Source: Undibacterium piscinae (lineage in GTDB: Bacteria; Pseudomonadota; Gammaproteobacteria; Burkholderiales; Burkholderiaceae_D). From it: a stretch of DNA of 64,000 nucleotides. The notes under the pieces were generated by a model. It was not told where the DNA came from and did no database searches. It saw only the letters and a program-made list of their open reading frames with translations. Shown in pieces: positions 7,840 to 17,007 of this stretch; position 1 is the stretch's first letter, and each line of letters starts with the position of its first letter. The position numbers and the translations under genes were made by a program. The stretch is taken from positions 2,170,001 through 2,234,000 of the forward strand of contig CP051152.1 in the NCBI GenBank assembly GCA_003970805.2, given 5' to 3'.

Positions 7840-10800
7840 ATGTTCCTATCCGACTTCAGCATTAAGCGGCCGACCGCCACCATAGTCCTGATCCTCGCCC
7901 TGATGGCCATGGGTTTGCTGGCCATGAGCAAATTGCGCGTGAATCAAAATCCCGATGTCGAGGTGCCTGGCCTGGAAGTATCGATCGCCTATCCCGGTGC
8001 ATCGCCCGACACGGTAGAGCGCGAAATCATCAACCGCATAGAAAAATCCCTGCAAAGCATTTCTGGCGTGAGCGAGGTGTATTCCAGCGCAAAAGAGGGG
8101 CGCGCGACTTTTGAGGTCTTGTTTTCCTTCAAGAAAAACATGATAGAAGCCAGTGACGAGGTACGCAATGTGATCTCCAGCGTGCGCTACAAACTGCCTA
8201 GCGAAATGCGCGAACCGGTGCTCACGCGTTTCGATCCTTCGACTCAGCCTATCATGAATATGGCGCTGTCTTCCAGCAGCCAGACCCATGCGGAAATCTC
8301 GCGTCTGGCCGAAGATACGCTCGCCAATAAGCTGCGCGGCATCAGCGGTGTCGCCACCGTGGTGGTCAACGGCGCACTGAAACGCGAACTGTCGGTACTG
8401 TTGCGGGCAGAAAAGCTGCGCGAATACAATGTCTCGGTAGGCGAAGTGGTCGCCGCTTTGCGCAACCAGAACACCAATGCGCCGGTCGGCAAGGTACGCG
8501 GTGCACTTGATGAAGAGAGCATACGTCTGGTCGGTCGCATAGAGTCACCGGAAGAGTTTCAGAATATTGTCGTCAAACGCAATGGCGAACAGATTGTGCG
8601 TCTGGCGCAGGTGGCCACCATACAAGACGGTTTTGCCGACCTTAACGGAATGAGCATACGCAGCGGCAAACCGAATGTCGGCATACAGGTCACCCGCTCA
8701 CGCGATGCCAGTACCGTCAGCGTCGCCACTGCCGTGCGCGAGATGGCCAAGGAAATCAATCAGGATCTGGAAAAAACCCAGCCCGGCACCAAGCTGGAAG
8801 TGACGCGCGATGGTGGCAAGGATGCGCAAAACAGCCTCAATAATGTGATCGAATCGCTGATCTTCGGCGCGGTCCTGACGATTTTTGTGGTGTATGCCTT
8901 TTTAAATTCCTGGCGCTCTACCCTGATTACGGCATTGAGCTTACCGACCTCGGTGGTGGCCGCTTTCATCGCAGTCTGGCTGTGCGGTTTCACCCTCAAC
9001 TTCATGACTTTGCTAGGGCTGTCGCTGGCGATCGGCGTGCTGATTGATGATGCGATCGTGGTACGCGAAAACATCGTGCGCCATATGCAGCGCGGCTCGG
9101 ACCGCCGCACGGCGGCACTCGAAGGTACGGCAGAAATCGGCATGGCGGTAGCCTCGACCACCTTCTCCATCATCGCCGTGTTCATACCGGTAGCCTTCAT
9201 GCCTGGCATGCCGGGTGAATGGTTCCGCCCGTTTGCACTGACCGTAACTTGCTCGGTATTGGTCAGCCTGGGGATTTCGTTTACGCTAGACCCTATGCTG
9301 TCCGCTTACTGGGGCGACCCGACTGACCATCACACGGCACCCAAGAAAGGCATCAGCCTATTGCTGGCGCGCTTTAACGATTGGTTTGATCATCAGGCCG
9401 ACCGCTATGGCAATGTGATCGCCTGGGCCTTGCATCACCGACGTGCGATGGGTGCGATTGCGCTGATCAGTCTGGTCAGTGCGCTGGCCTTGCAAGTGAA
9501 ATTCGGCGGCAGCAGTTTCTTGCCGGTGGCCGACTCCGGCAACCTGATGATAGAAGTGCGCACACCGTCATCGTCTTCGCTCGAATATGCAAGACTGAAA
9601 ATGGAAAGAGCCGCCGAACTGGCGCGCACCCTGCCGGAAACCAAGGACACCAATAGCAACATCACGACCGCCGGTGGCCGCATCTATGTCGATATCGGCA
9701 AGCGCACCGAAAGAAAACGCAGCGCCAAGGAAATCGCGGTCGAACTGCGTGAAAAAGTGCGCGTTCTGGTCGGTGCCGAATATATGGTGCTCGACGATCT
9801 GAACAACGGTGCCCGCAAACCGGTACAGATAGAATTTACCGGGCCCGATTCACGCAAGCTGCTGGAAATCACTAACGCTTACATGGAAAAACTGCGTATG
9901 GTACCGGGTGCCGTCGATGTCGGTCTGTCCGAGCAAGATCCCAAGAAAGAGCTGAAGATAGAACTCAATCGCGGTCTGGCCAATTCCATGGGCATCTCGG
10001 CCAACGATGCGGCGCAAGCGCTGCGCGTGGCATTTGCCGGAATCGAAGTGGGTGACTGGGTCGATCCTACCGGCGAGGCACGTGATGTGGCGGTACGCCT
10101 GCATCCGGATGACAGGGTCAGCAAGGAAAATATCGAACGTCTGCCGATCGCCGTCACCGGCACCAATCAAATGGTGCCGCTCGATCAGATCGCTAGCCTG
10201 AGCATGGGCAAGGGTCCGTCCGGCATAGAACACGCCAACGGCAAACGCACCATTACGGTATCAGCCAATGCGCAGGGTCGCTCGAACGGCGAAGTGATTG
10301 CCGACGCCATGAAACTGGCAGAGTCGTTTAACTATCCACCCGGTTATGGCTTATCGCTCGGTGGTTCAGGCCAGGATCAACAGGAAGTGTTCGGTGCCAT
10401 GCTGATTGCCCTGCTGTCCGGCATAGGCTTGATGTATCTGATCCTGGTGATACAGTTCGGCTCCTTCACGGCACCGCTGAGCGTCATGCTGTCTTTGCCC
10501 TTGTCATTGATAGGCGTAGTGCTGGCATTGATACTGACCGGCAGTACCCTCAATCTGATGAGCTTCATCGGCATCATCATGCTGATGGGTCTGGTCGCCA
10601 AGAACGCCATTTTGTTATTGGATGCCGCCCGCAAACAGGAAGCCGAAGGCGCCAGCCGCGAAGACGCCTTGATGCAGGCCGGACGCATGCGGTTGCGCCC
10701 TATCCTAATGACTACCTTTGCGCTGATCGCCGGCATGCTGCCGGTCGCCATCGGTCTCGGTGAAGGTGGTGAGTTTTACCGCCCGCTGGCCATTGCCATC

Positions 10801-11082
10801 ATAGGCGGCACCATCACCTCAACTATCCTGACCTTGCTGGTGGTGCCGACCTTCTACGACAGCATAGAGATAGCGCGTGACCGTATGATGGAGAAAATGC
10901 GGCTACGCATGGCACGCTATAACCCGCTCATCGGATTTTGTTTGACGATGCTGGAAGCCTTGATGACCCTCACTTTCCTGCGTTTAATCTATCGCGGCAT
11001 CAAGCGAGGCTGGAAAATGATCGCACGCCGCAGCAACAAAATGCCGGTAGCGCCTGCCGCGCAGATCTTCAGCGAACGGTAG
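7840..11082 (+). CDS. RND efflux pump inner-membrane permease
   Basis: This proton-driven RND transporter has 1080 residues and the AcrB/MexB-type architecture. It has TM1 at residues 11-31, a large periplasmic porter domain, TM2-6 with the proton-relay pair Asp403-Asp404 in GVLIDDAIVVREN, a second periplasmic domain, and TM7-12 with GLVAKNAILLLDAA. The N-terminus starts MFLSDFSIKRP, as is usual for the family. The C-terminal tail runs some 40 residues beyond the usual end and holds another hydrophobic stretch (FCLTMLEALMTLTFLRLIY). The adaptor gene precedes it with a 2-base gap. No TolC-type outer-membrane gene is nearby, so an unlinked channel must serve. A terminator follows at 11138-11162. 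The substrate cannot be read from the sequence. Confidence 0.93.
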   Translation: MFLSDFSIKRPTATIVLILALMAMGLLAMSKLRVNQNPDVEVPGLEVSIAYPGASPDTVEREIINRIEKSLQSISGVSEVYSSAKEGRATFEVLFSFKKNMIEASDEVRNVISSVRYKLPSEMREPVLTRFDPSTQPIMNMALSSSSQTHAEISRLAEDTLANKLRGISGVATVVVNGALKRELSVLLRAEKLREYNVSVGEVVAALRNQNTNAPVGKVRGALDEESIRLVGRIESPEEFQNIVVKRNGEQIVRLAQVATIQDGFADLNGMSIRSGKPNVGIQVTRSRDASTVSVATAVREMAKEINQDLEKTQPGTKLEVTRDGGKDAQNSLNNVIESLIFGAVLTIFVVYAFLNSWRSTLITALSLPTSVVAAFIAVWLCGFTLNFMTLLGLSLAIGVLIDDAIVVRENIVRHMQRGSDRRTAALEGTAEIGMAVASTTFSIIAVFIPVAFMPGMPGEWFRPFALTVTCSVLVSLGISFTLDPMLSAYWGDPTDHHTAPKKGISLLLARFNDWFDHQADRYGNVIAWALHHRRAMGAIALISLVSALALQVKFGGSSFLPVADSGNLMIEVRTPSSSSLEYARLKMERAAELARTLPETKDTNSNITTAGGRIYVDIGKRTERKRSAKEIAVELREKVRVLVGAEYMVLDDLNNGARKPVQIEFTGPDSRKLLEITNAYMEKLRMVPGAVDVGLSEQDPKKELKIELNRGLANSMGISANDAAQALRVAFAGIEVGDWVDPTGEARDVAVRLHPDDRVSKENIERLPIAVTGTNQMVPLDQIASLSMGKGPSGIEHANGKRTITVSANAQGRSNGEVIADAMKLAESFNYPPGYGLSLGGSGQDQQEVFGAMLIALLSGIGLMYLILVIQFGSFTAPLSVMLSLPLSLIGVVLALILTGSTLNLMSFIGIIMLMGLVAKNAILLLDAARKQEAEGASREDALMQAGRMRLRPILMTTFALIAGMLPVAIGLGEGGEFYRPLAIAIIGGTITSTILTLLVVPTFYDSIEIARDRMMEKMRLRMARYNPLIGFCLTMLEALMTLTFLRLIYRGIKRGWKMIARRSNKMPVAPAAQIFSER

Positions 11083-11137
11083 TTGTCAACAAACCTGACA
11101 AAGAGGAATAAATTTTTTTTACCGGAAGTAAGCCTTG

Positions 11138-11162
11138 GGCCTGCGTTTGCAGGCCTTTTTTT
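11138..11162 (+). terminator. Intrinsic terminator after the RND operon
   Basis: GGCCTGC pairs with GCAGGCC around GTTT, followed by seven T residues. It sits 56 bases after the permease stop codon. Confidence 0.85.
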
Positions 11163-11339
11163 GTTTGCGAAACCTGCAGCATGCCGTTTCGATTGCGGCA
11201 TATCATCAAACACGCCGCCGAATCCGAAGATAATGTGGTGCAGCTACTGCTACAATCTCGCCCCTCTGCCGCTTCGTACTGCGCTGCTTTACTGCACTAC
11301 TGCGATCGGGCATCTCACTCTCTAAGAAAGATTCATCTC

Positions 11340-12707
11340 ATGGGCCAACACAACAATAATACGAAGCGGGCCGGCTTCAGTTCCGGCTTCGGCGTACTTG
11401 CCGCTACCCTAGGTTCCGCAGTGGGCCTGGGCAATATCTGGAAATTCCCTTACCTGACCGGCGCCAACGGTGGTGCCGGATTCTTGCTCGTATATGTACT
11501 GGCGACCTTGCTGGTTGGCTTGCCGGTCATGATTGCGGAAATCACGCTGGGGCGTCAGGCCAAGGCCAACCCCATCAGCACGCTTAAATCACTGGCACCC
11601 AAGAACCAGCCATGGTGGCTGATCGGTGCGGCCGGCATGCTGGCGGCGTTTCTGATCCTGTCGTTTTACTCGGAAGTGGTGGCCTGGGTCTTTGCCTATG
11701 TCGCCAAGGCGATCAGCGGTTCTATCCTCAGCTCTGACAAGCAGGTCACCGAAGCGGCATTTAGCGCGCTCATCAGTGATCCGCTGCAATCGCTGTTGTG
11801 GCAATGGGGAGTGCTGGCATTTATCGGCGGCATCTTGCTATTGGGCGTAACCAAGGGCATAGAAGCGCTGACCAAGAAACTGATGCCGTTGCTATTTGTG
11901 CTGCTGTTGCTGCTGTGCGCAGTCAGCCTGACGCTGGACAAGGCGGCGCAAGGCCTGGCGTTTTCTGTTTAACCCCGACTTTAGCAAAATCACCGCCTCG
12001 GTGGTGCTGACCGCAATGGGTCTGGCCTTCTTCAAGCTGTCGATAGGCATGGGTACGATGATGACCTATGGCAGTTATTTCCGTGATGATCAGGATATTC
12101 CGGTGACTGCCTTGCGCGTGATGGCGGCCGATCTGTGCGTCTCCATGCTGGCCGGGATTGCGATTTTTCCGGCGGTATTTAGCTTTGGTTTTGCGCCTGC
12201 CGCCGGCCCGGCACTGGTGTTCATCACCATCCCCGCGGTGTTCTCGCAGATTCCTATGGGACAAGCGCTGATGGTGGTATTTTTCGTACTGGCGGCGGTA
12301 GCGGCCACCGGTGCCATGCTGTCGCTGATGGAAGTGCCGGTACTGATTTTCCATGAGCGCTTCGGTCTGTCACGCCCGCGCGCCACCTTGACCATCAGCA
12401 TGCTGGCGGTATTGGGTTCCAGTTGCGCACTGACCAATAGCACACTGGCCGATTTCAAGCTGTTCGGCATGACCATGTTCGACCTGTTTGATTTCGTATC
12501 CTCGAACATCATCCTGCCGGCCGGTGGCATCTTTATCGCGCTGTTTGTAGGCTGGATCTGGGGTAAGGAAAACTTCAGGAAGGCCTTGTCGAATCAGGGT
12601 CAGCTAGGTAACCAGCGCACGGCACGCATAGTATTTTTCCTGCTGCGCTATGTCTCGCCATTACTGATATATTGGCGGTAATGCTGAAGGGTTTGAACGT
12701 ATTCTAA
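11340..12707 (+). pseudogene. Sodium:neurotransmitter symporter (NSS) family transporter, two frameshifts
   Basis: ATG 11340 opens an NSS transporter with the TM1 signature GSAVGLGNIWKFPYLTGANG and a run of further TM helices. The frame ends at 11972 (GLAFSV-stop). Removing one T near 11960 continues it without a gap (GLAF then LFNPDFSKITASVV), through the conserved GTMMTYGSYF and later helices. A second fault lies near the C-terminus: the frame ends RYVSPLLIYWR-stop at 12681. Removing the extra TA in ATATAT near 12667 gives LLILAVMLKGLNVF and a stop at 12705-12707. The corrected protein has 454 residues, the normal bacterial size for a Na+-coupled amino acid symporter (TnaT/LeuT type). As written, only about the first half would be made. 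Confidence 0.85.
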
Positions 12708-12711
12708 AATA

Positions 12712-12753
12712 ATACCCTGCCAGGCTCAGCATGGATGCGGCCTGGCAGGGTAT
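12712..12753. terminator. Long perfect stem-loop after the NSS gene
   Basis: ATACCCTGCCAGGC (12712-12725) pairs over all 14 bases with GCCTGGCAGGGTAT (12740-12753). It begins 5 bases after the restored NSS stop and lies between that gene and the convergent DUF3149 gene. It probably acts as a bidirectional terminator. Confidence 0.7.
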
Positions 12754-12816
12754 CTGTTTAGAACACGCTGCGAGTTGTACTTTCCGGGCAGTGCCAGCAT
12801 CTGGCAGTGGCAAATT

Positions 12817-12972
12817 TTACTTCTTGGCTTTTTGCTGTTCCGCTAGCGTCTCTTCTTCCATTTTGCGGAAGAAATAACGAATGAAAAACACCCCCATGCC
12901 TATCATGAAGGCAATTCCGGCAATACTTGCACGACCAGAATCGGTAGAAAAAAGTTCGCTTAACAGTCTCAT
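12817..12972 (-). CDS. DUF3149-type small membrane protein (51 aa)
   Basis: ATG at 12972 is preceded by AGGAG at 7 bases and reads MRLLSELFSTDSGRASIAGI, then one hydrophobic helix containing MIGMGVFFIRYFF, then a charged tail EEETLAEQQKAKK. A short lead, one transmembrane segment and a Lys/Glu-rich cytoplasmic tail match the DUF3149 family of small proteobacterial membrane proteins. The function is unknown. It stands alone and convergent to the NSS transporter gene. Confidence 0.75.
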   Translation of the reverse strand: MRLLSELFSTDSGRASIAGIAFMIGMGVFFIRYFFRKMEEETLAEQQKAKK

Positions 12973-13123
12973 CTGATACTCCTGAATTTGAATAAGCTCA
13001 GTATGAACCTGTTTAATTTAGCAACCCTTGATCTCGGTCAACCCTCATTCTTTTTCAGCCTGTAACTATTCCGCTTGCGGAGAAGACCAGGGCAAATCGA
13101 TGCGTAGACGAGAATGAATCTTC

Positions 13124-13193
13124 GCCGCAGAGGCGCAGAGGACACAGAGTCGCTGTTACGCTCTTTTCCCTGTGTCCTCTGCACCTCTGTGGC
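13124..13193. repeat. Imperfect 26-bp inverted repeat after nirN
   Basis: GCCGCAGAGGCGCAGAGGAC at 13124 recurs, inverted and with about four changes, as GTCCTCTGCACCTCTGTGGC ending at 13193. The full arms are 26 bases and the loop is 18. It ends 8 bases before the nirN stop codon position. The CAGAGG-type motif is a dispersed element in many proteobacteria. It could form a strong hairpin at the 3' end of the nir transcript. Confidence 0.6.
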
Positions 13194-13200
13194 AAACCCC

Positions 13201-14757
13201 TTAATGACTAGTACCCGCCGAGCGTGAAATCTTGTTGAAGATATTGTACTTGCCGCTAGGTTTTCTCATGGGCAGGCGTTTCACCACTTGCAGGGTTTTG
13301 GCGTCGTAAATCACCAGTTCGCCATCGTTTTCCCAGATGCTGACCAGTGCGTATTTACCGTCACGGGTAAACTCGGTATGCGCTGCCACTTTGCCAGGAC
13401 TAGGCCGCAGTTCAGCAATCACCTCAAGTTTTTGCTTATCGATGATCTGAATCACGTCACGGTCTTTGCTGCCGTTAAACACGTCAACCCAGGCGTAAGG
13501 CGTATTTTCATGGCTGCGCATAAAGAAGCCCGGCCCCAGCGTAGGAATTTGCTTTTCAGTTTGCCAGGTGTTCATATCGACTACGGTGACCACGCCTTCT
13601 TTCAGGTTAGGCGTTGCCAGTACCGGTTTGCCCTGATATTCCCAGGTAATGCCGGAACCCAGATGCGGCATGCCGGGTAAGGCAACGCTAGTGAGTTTTT
13701 TCCCGGCATCGAGGTCTATGACCTGGCCGACGCCGCCGCGCGACGAACCTATCAGATGCTTGTAGCTACCGTCAAAAAAGAAATCATCCAGATAATCATC
13801 GAGTCGCAAGCGACGCGGCTGGAACGATGGTTCTTCGATTTTTTTGCTGTTGAGCTTACCCGCTTTGCCGTCATAGCTAAATTCCCAGACTTCAGGAATG
13901 TCTTTCAAGGCAGCGATAAAGCTCTTGCGCGGAGCGGCGTCATACACGGCCGACACCCTTGAAGATTTTCCGCTATCGTCGGTCACGTCAACGATCTTGA
14001 GCGGGGTCAGATCCTTGGTATCCAACACCACCATGGTATGCGGCAGGTAATTGGCGATCATGGCATAGCGACCATCGCTAGAGATCGCCAGATTGCGGGT
14101 ATTGATACCGACCCGGATTTCCGAGATCAGTTTCAGGTTCCAGATATCGTATTTGGCCACCCAGCCATCGCGCGAGGCAAAGTACACATACCGCCCATCC
14201 GGTGAAAACTTAGGGCCGCCATGCAGCGCATAACGTGTGGAAAAACGCGTAATCGGCTCAAACTTATCGCCATCGAGGATGGTTGCGTGATGATCGCCGA
14301 GTTCTACGACCACAAACAAATTGAGCGGGTCAGCCTTAAACACCGGCTTGTCCTGCAATTTGCCGGTTTGATGAACTATGCGCGAAGCCCGCATTTCACG
14401 CATGCCCCAGGCTGGCGTGGTGGCCAGCGGCGTATAGATCAACTCGGTCAGCGCTTTCACTTCGGCGCCATTAAGCTTATCGCCAAAGCCCGGCATCTGG
14501 GTGGCGATGCGCCCTTCGGCAATAGTTTTGATCGCATCCGGACGACGTAAACGTTCCAGATTACCCGGCAACAAGGCCGGGCCATTAAGGCCTAAGCGGT
14601 CAGCGCCGTGACAGGAGGCGCAATTGGCCTGATACAGCGCATTGCCATCTATCTTGGCTTCGGCTGGCGCAGTCGCAATATCGGCCGCTGCTGCAAAAGA
14701 CGAAGCGGCAAACAAGCCCAACAACAAACCAGTCAAAGGTGTAAGTCTATACATCAT
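13201..14757 (-). CDS. nirN: NirN, cytochrome c / d1 protein (dihydro-heme d1 dehydrogenase)
   Basis: This encodes 518 residues. It has a signal peptide ending near AAAADIA, a cytochrome c domain with CASCH (Cys46, Cys49, His50) and a distal Met region (IATQMPGF), then an eight-bladed d1-type beta-propeller. It resembles NirS, but the C-terminus RKPSGKYNIFNK and lineage features fit NirN, which oxidises dihydro-heme d1 in the last step of heme d1 synthesis and hands it towards NirS. It is the last gene of the leftward nir operon, and its ATG overlaps the nirJ stop by 4 bases. No nirS gene is in the window. Confidence 0.85.
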   Translation of the reverse strand: MMYRLTPLTGLLLGLFAASSFAAAADIATAPAEAKIDGNALYQANCASCHGADRLGLNGPALLPGNLERLRRPDAIKTIAEGRIATQMPGFGDKLNGAEVKALTELIYTPLATTPAWGMREMRASRIVHQTGKLQDKPVFKADPLNLFVVVELGDHHATILDGDKFEPITRFSTRYALHGGPKFSPDGRYVYFASRDGWVAKYDIWNLKLISEIRVGINTRNLAISSDGRYAMIANYLPHTMVVLDTKDLTPLKIVDVTDDSGKSSRVSAVYDAAPRKSFIAALKDIPEVWEFSYDGKAGKLNSKKIEEPSFQPRRLRLDDYLDDFFFDGSYKHLIGSSRGGVGQVIDLDAGKKLTSVALPGMPHLGSGITWEYQGKPVLATPNLKEGVVTVVDMNTWQTEKQIPTLGPGFFMRSHENTPYAWVDVFNGSKDRDVIQIIDKQKLEVIAELRPSPGKVAAHTEFTRDGKYALVSIWENDGELVIYDAKTLQVVKRLPMRKPSGKYNIFNKISRSAGTSH

Positions 14758-15956
14758 GCTATTTTTACCCCGCGAATCGGGATGTAAGGAGACAAGGTGA
14801 CGCGTTCGCGCTCACTACTGACGCCTATCTCTTCGTCGGACAAATAACAGGCGGGATCTTCCTGCCATGGATCATCGGTCAGTTGCAGCGCGCGTACCCG
14901 GGTATTGCCGCCGCAGACATCAAAATAGCTACACTCACCGCAACGCCCCTTGATCTTGCGCGGCACCGCTTTCAGGCCCGCCATCAAAGGATCGGAGACA
15001 TCGGTCCAGATATCGGAAAACTTACGCTCGCGCACATTGCCCAGCGGGTAGTGCCACCAGAACGTATCCGGATGCACGACACCGAGGTTGTCGATATTGG
15101 CGACATTCACGCCTGAAGAATTACCGCCCCATTGCGCCAGTTTGGCACGCAATGCCGCTTCGCGCTCAGGGAAACGGGCGCGCACCCATTGCAACAGGTA
15201 AACGCCGTCGGCATCGTTATTGCCGGTGACAAATTCTTTTTCCAGACCACGCTGCAGGTAATCCCAGCAGGTGTCAAACAACAGATCCATCGCATTGCGG
15301 GTAGTCTGCAGGAAAGCGTCACGGCCACGGTTCTTGTTACCACGACCGGCGTAATTGAGGTGCGACAGATAAAACTTGTCTATGCCTTCGTCTTCTACCA
15401 GTTTCAGCAAGGCAGGCAAATCGTGGGCATTGTCTTGCGTCAGCGTAAAGCGCACGCCGATCTTGATACCGGCATCACGGCACAGGCGCACGCCATGCAG
15501 CGATGCGTCAAACGCGCCTTGCTTGCGGCGGAATTCGTCATGGGTTTCACGCATGCCATCTAAGCTGATACCGACATAATCAAAACCGATCTCGGCGATT
15601 TGCGCGATATTGCTTTCATCGATCAGGGTACCGTTGGTCGACAGGCCGACGTAAAAACCCATCTGTTTGGCGCGTCTGGCGATCTCGTAAATATCCGGGC
15701 GCAACAACGGCTCGCCACCGGACAAGATCAACACCGGTACGCGGAAGTCTTTCAGGTCATCCATGGTGGCATTGACTTCCGCCGTACTCAGTTCGCCGGC
15801 AAAATCCTTGTCGGCAGAAATCGAATAGCAGTGCTTGCAAGTAAGGTTGCAACGGCGGATCAGATTCCAGATCACCACCGGCCCCGGTGGATTACGTTTT
15901 GGGCCTAATGGCGTAGGGCTGGCGATTTCGCGCATGTATTGGCTGATACGAAACAT
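14754..15956 (-). CDS. nirJ: Heme d1 biosynthesis radical SAM protein NirJ
   Basis: This encodes 400 residues. The radical-SAM 4Fe-4S motif CNLTCKHC is at Cys36/Cys40/Cys43, followed by the SAM-binding GGEPLLRPD. A C-terminal cysteine set (GRCGECSYFDVCGG and DPACYL) matches the auxiliary-cluster region of NirJ and related SPASM/twitch proteins. NirJ removes the propionate side chains of 12,18-didecarboxysiroheme to give the heme d1 precursor. It lies between nirH (11-base gap) and nirN (4-base overlap) in one operon. Confidence 0.92.
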   Translation of the reverse strand: MFRISQYMREIASPTPLGPKRNPPGPVVIWNLIRRCNLTCKHCYSISADKDFAGELSTAEVNATMDDLKDFRVPVLILSGGEPLLRPDIYEIARRAKQMGFYVGLSTNGTLIDESNIAQIAEIGFDYVGISLDGMRETHDEFRRKQGAFDASLHGVRLCRDAGIKIGVRFTLTQDNAHDLPALLKLVEDEGIDKFYLSHLNYAGRGNKNRGRDAFLQTTRNAMDLLFDTCWDYLQRGLEKEFVTGNNDADGVYLLQWVRARFPEREAALRAKLAQWGGNSSGVNVANIDNLGVVHPDTFWWHYPLGNVRERKFSDIWTDVSDPLMAGLKAVPRKIKGRCGECSYFDVCGGNTRVRALQLTDDPWQEDPACYLSDEEIGVSSERERVTLSPYIPIRGVKIA

Positions 15957-15967
15957 GATTTTTTCCT

Positions 15968-16567
15968 CTATGCGGTAATAGGCTGAGTTGATTCAGTTGG
16001 CGCGTTTTTTACGCGGTTTTTTGCGCGATTTTTTTCTGCTAATCTCAAGCCAGTCTTTTTCAAAATACGGGTGCTATACAAGACCTGATGCGCACGCACA
16101 GGCTCGCCCTGCAATTGCGTCAGCAAAGCGGCGATACTCGCCACCTGGACTTCGACTTCTTCACGGGTTTTGCCGTGCACCATGGCAAACAGGTTATAGC
16201 GCCATTGCGGCAAATGGCGCGGACGACGGTAACAATGGCTGACAAACGGCAAGCTGCCGATACGCTCGCCTAGCAGATCTATCATCTCGTCGGGAACATC
16301 CCAGACCGACATGCCATTGGCGCGATAACCGAGCGCATAATGATTCGGCACCACGCCGATGCGACGTATCACGCCACGGTCCTGCATCTGCGTCATGCGC
16401 TGCATCAGCAACTCGGGGCTGATCTGCAATTGCCCGGCGATCTGATGATAAGGCCGCGCCACCAGCGGCAAGCCGCCCTGGGTGGCGACGATGATGGCGC
16501 GGTCGAGCTCGCTGTAATCCACGCTGTAATCCATATTATGGTGATCGGTAGTATTCATATTCTTCAT
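15968..16567 (-). CDS. nirH: Siroheme decarboxylase subunit NirH
   Basis: This is an AsnC/Lrp-like protein of 199 residues. A winged-helix N-terminus (ELDRAIIVATQGGLPLVARPY) is followed by the family motif CYRRPRHLPQWRYNLFAMVHGK-type segment shared with NirL. With NirD, NirL and NirG it forms the enzyme that decarboxylates siroheme to 12,18-didecarboxysiroheme. Its ATG overlaps the nirG stop in an ATGA. A basic tail (KNRAKNRVKN) extends it beyond the usual length of about 170. Confidence 0.88.
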   Translation of the reverse strand: MKNMNTTDHHNMDYSVDYSELDRAIIVATQGGLPLVARPYHQIAGQLQISPELLMQRMTQMQDRGVIRRIGVVPNHYALGYRANGMSVWDVPDEMIDLLGERIGSLPFVSHCYRRPRHLPQWRYNLFAMVHGKTREEVEVQVASIAALLTQLQGEPVRAHQVLYSTRILKKTGLRLAEKNRAKNRVKNAPTESTQPITA

Positions 16568-17007
16568 GCGCGCAGCTTTAGCTCGACAAAATATTCCTTA
16601 CTCTTAGGAAAATTAAACACCGCACATCCGGTCTCTTGCTCTATCACTTTAATGACATCGAAAATCTGTTCCGGCGTTTCGGTAGCGACCACAAACCACA
16701 TATTGAGTTCATGCTCGCGTTCATAGTTATGCGCCACTTCCGGCAAGGCATTGACCTTGGCGGCAACGGCATCGTAATGTTCAGCCGGTGCATGCAAGGC
16801 TGCCAGCGTAAACGCGCCACCGGCCCGTTCAATCTGAAACAAGGGGCCGATACGGGTCAGGATGCCGCGCTCCAGCAGGCTGGCCAGACGCGTGATTAAC
16901 TCGTCTTCACTGGTCCCTAGTTCATTGGCTGCGACCAGATAAGGCTGTTCGCAAACCTGCAAACCGCCCTGCAAATGGTTAATGATGGCCCGGTCTAATT
17001 CATCCAT
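16564..17007 (-). CDS. nirG: Siroheme decarboxylase subunit NirG
   Basis: The ATG at 17007 (MDELDRAIINHLQGG) gives 147 residues, the known NirG size. An upstream extension would overlap the previous gene by 40 bases and is not needed. It has an Lrp-type winged helix, then NYEREHELNMWFVVA, the NirD/NirG version of the active-site region. It overlaps the nirDL stop by 8 bases and the nirH start by 3, which indicates translational coupling. Confidence 0.87.
   Translation of the reverse strand: MDELDRAIINHLQGGLQVCEQPYLVAANELGTSEDELITRLASLLERGILTRIGPLFQIERAGGAFTLAALHAPAEHYDAVAAKVNALPEVAHNYEREHELNMWFVVATETPEQIFDVIKVIEQETGCAVFNFPKSKEYFVELKLRA

Noticed and set aside
11955..11965. Programmed frameshifting as explanation for the NSS, xerC, secB and similar breaks
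   Set aside because: None of these genes is known to need recoding. There is no slippery heptamer in the right phase with a following structure, and the breaks are of mixed sign. Indels or sequence errors explain them more simply. Only the IS element has a proper recoding site.
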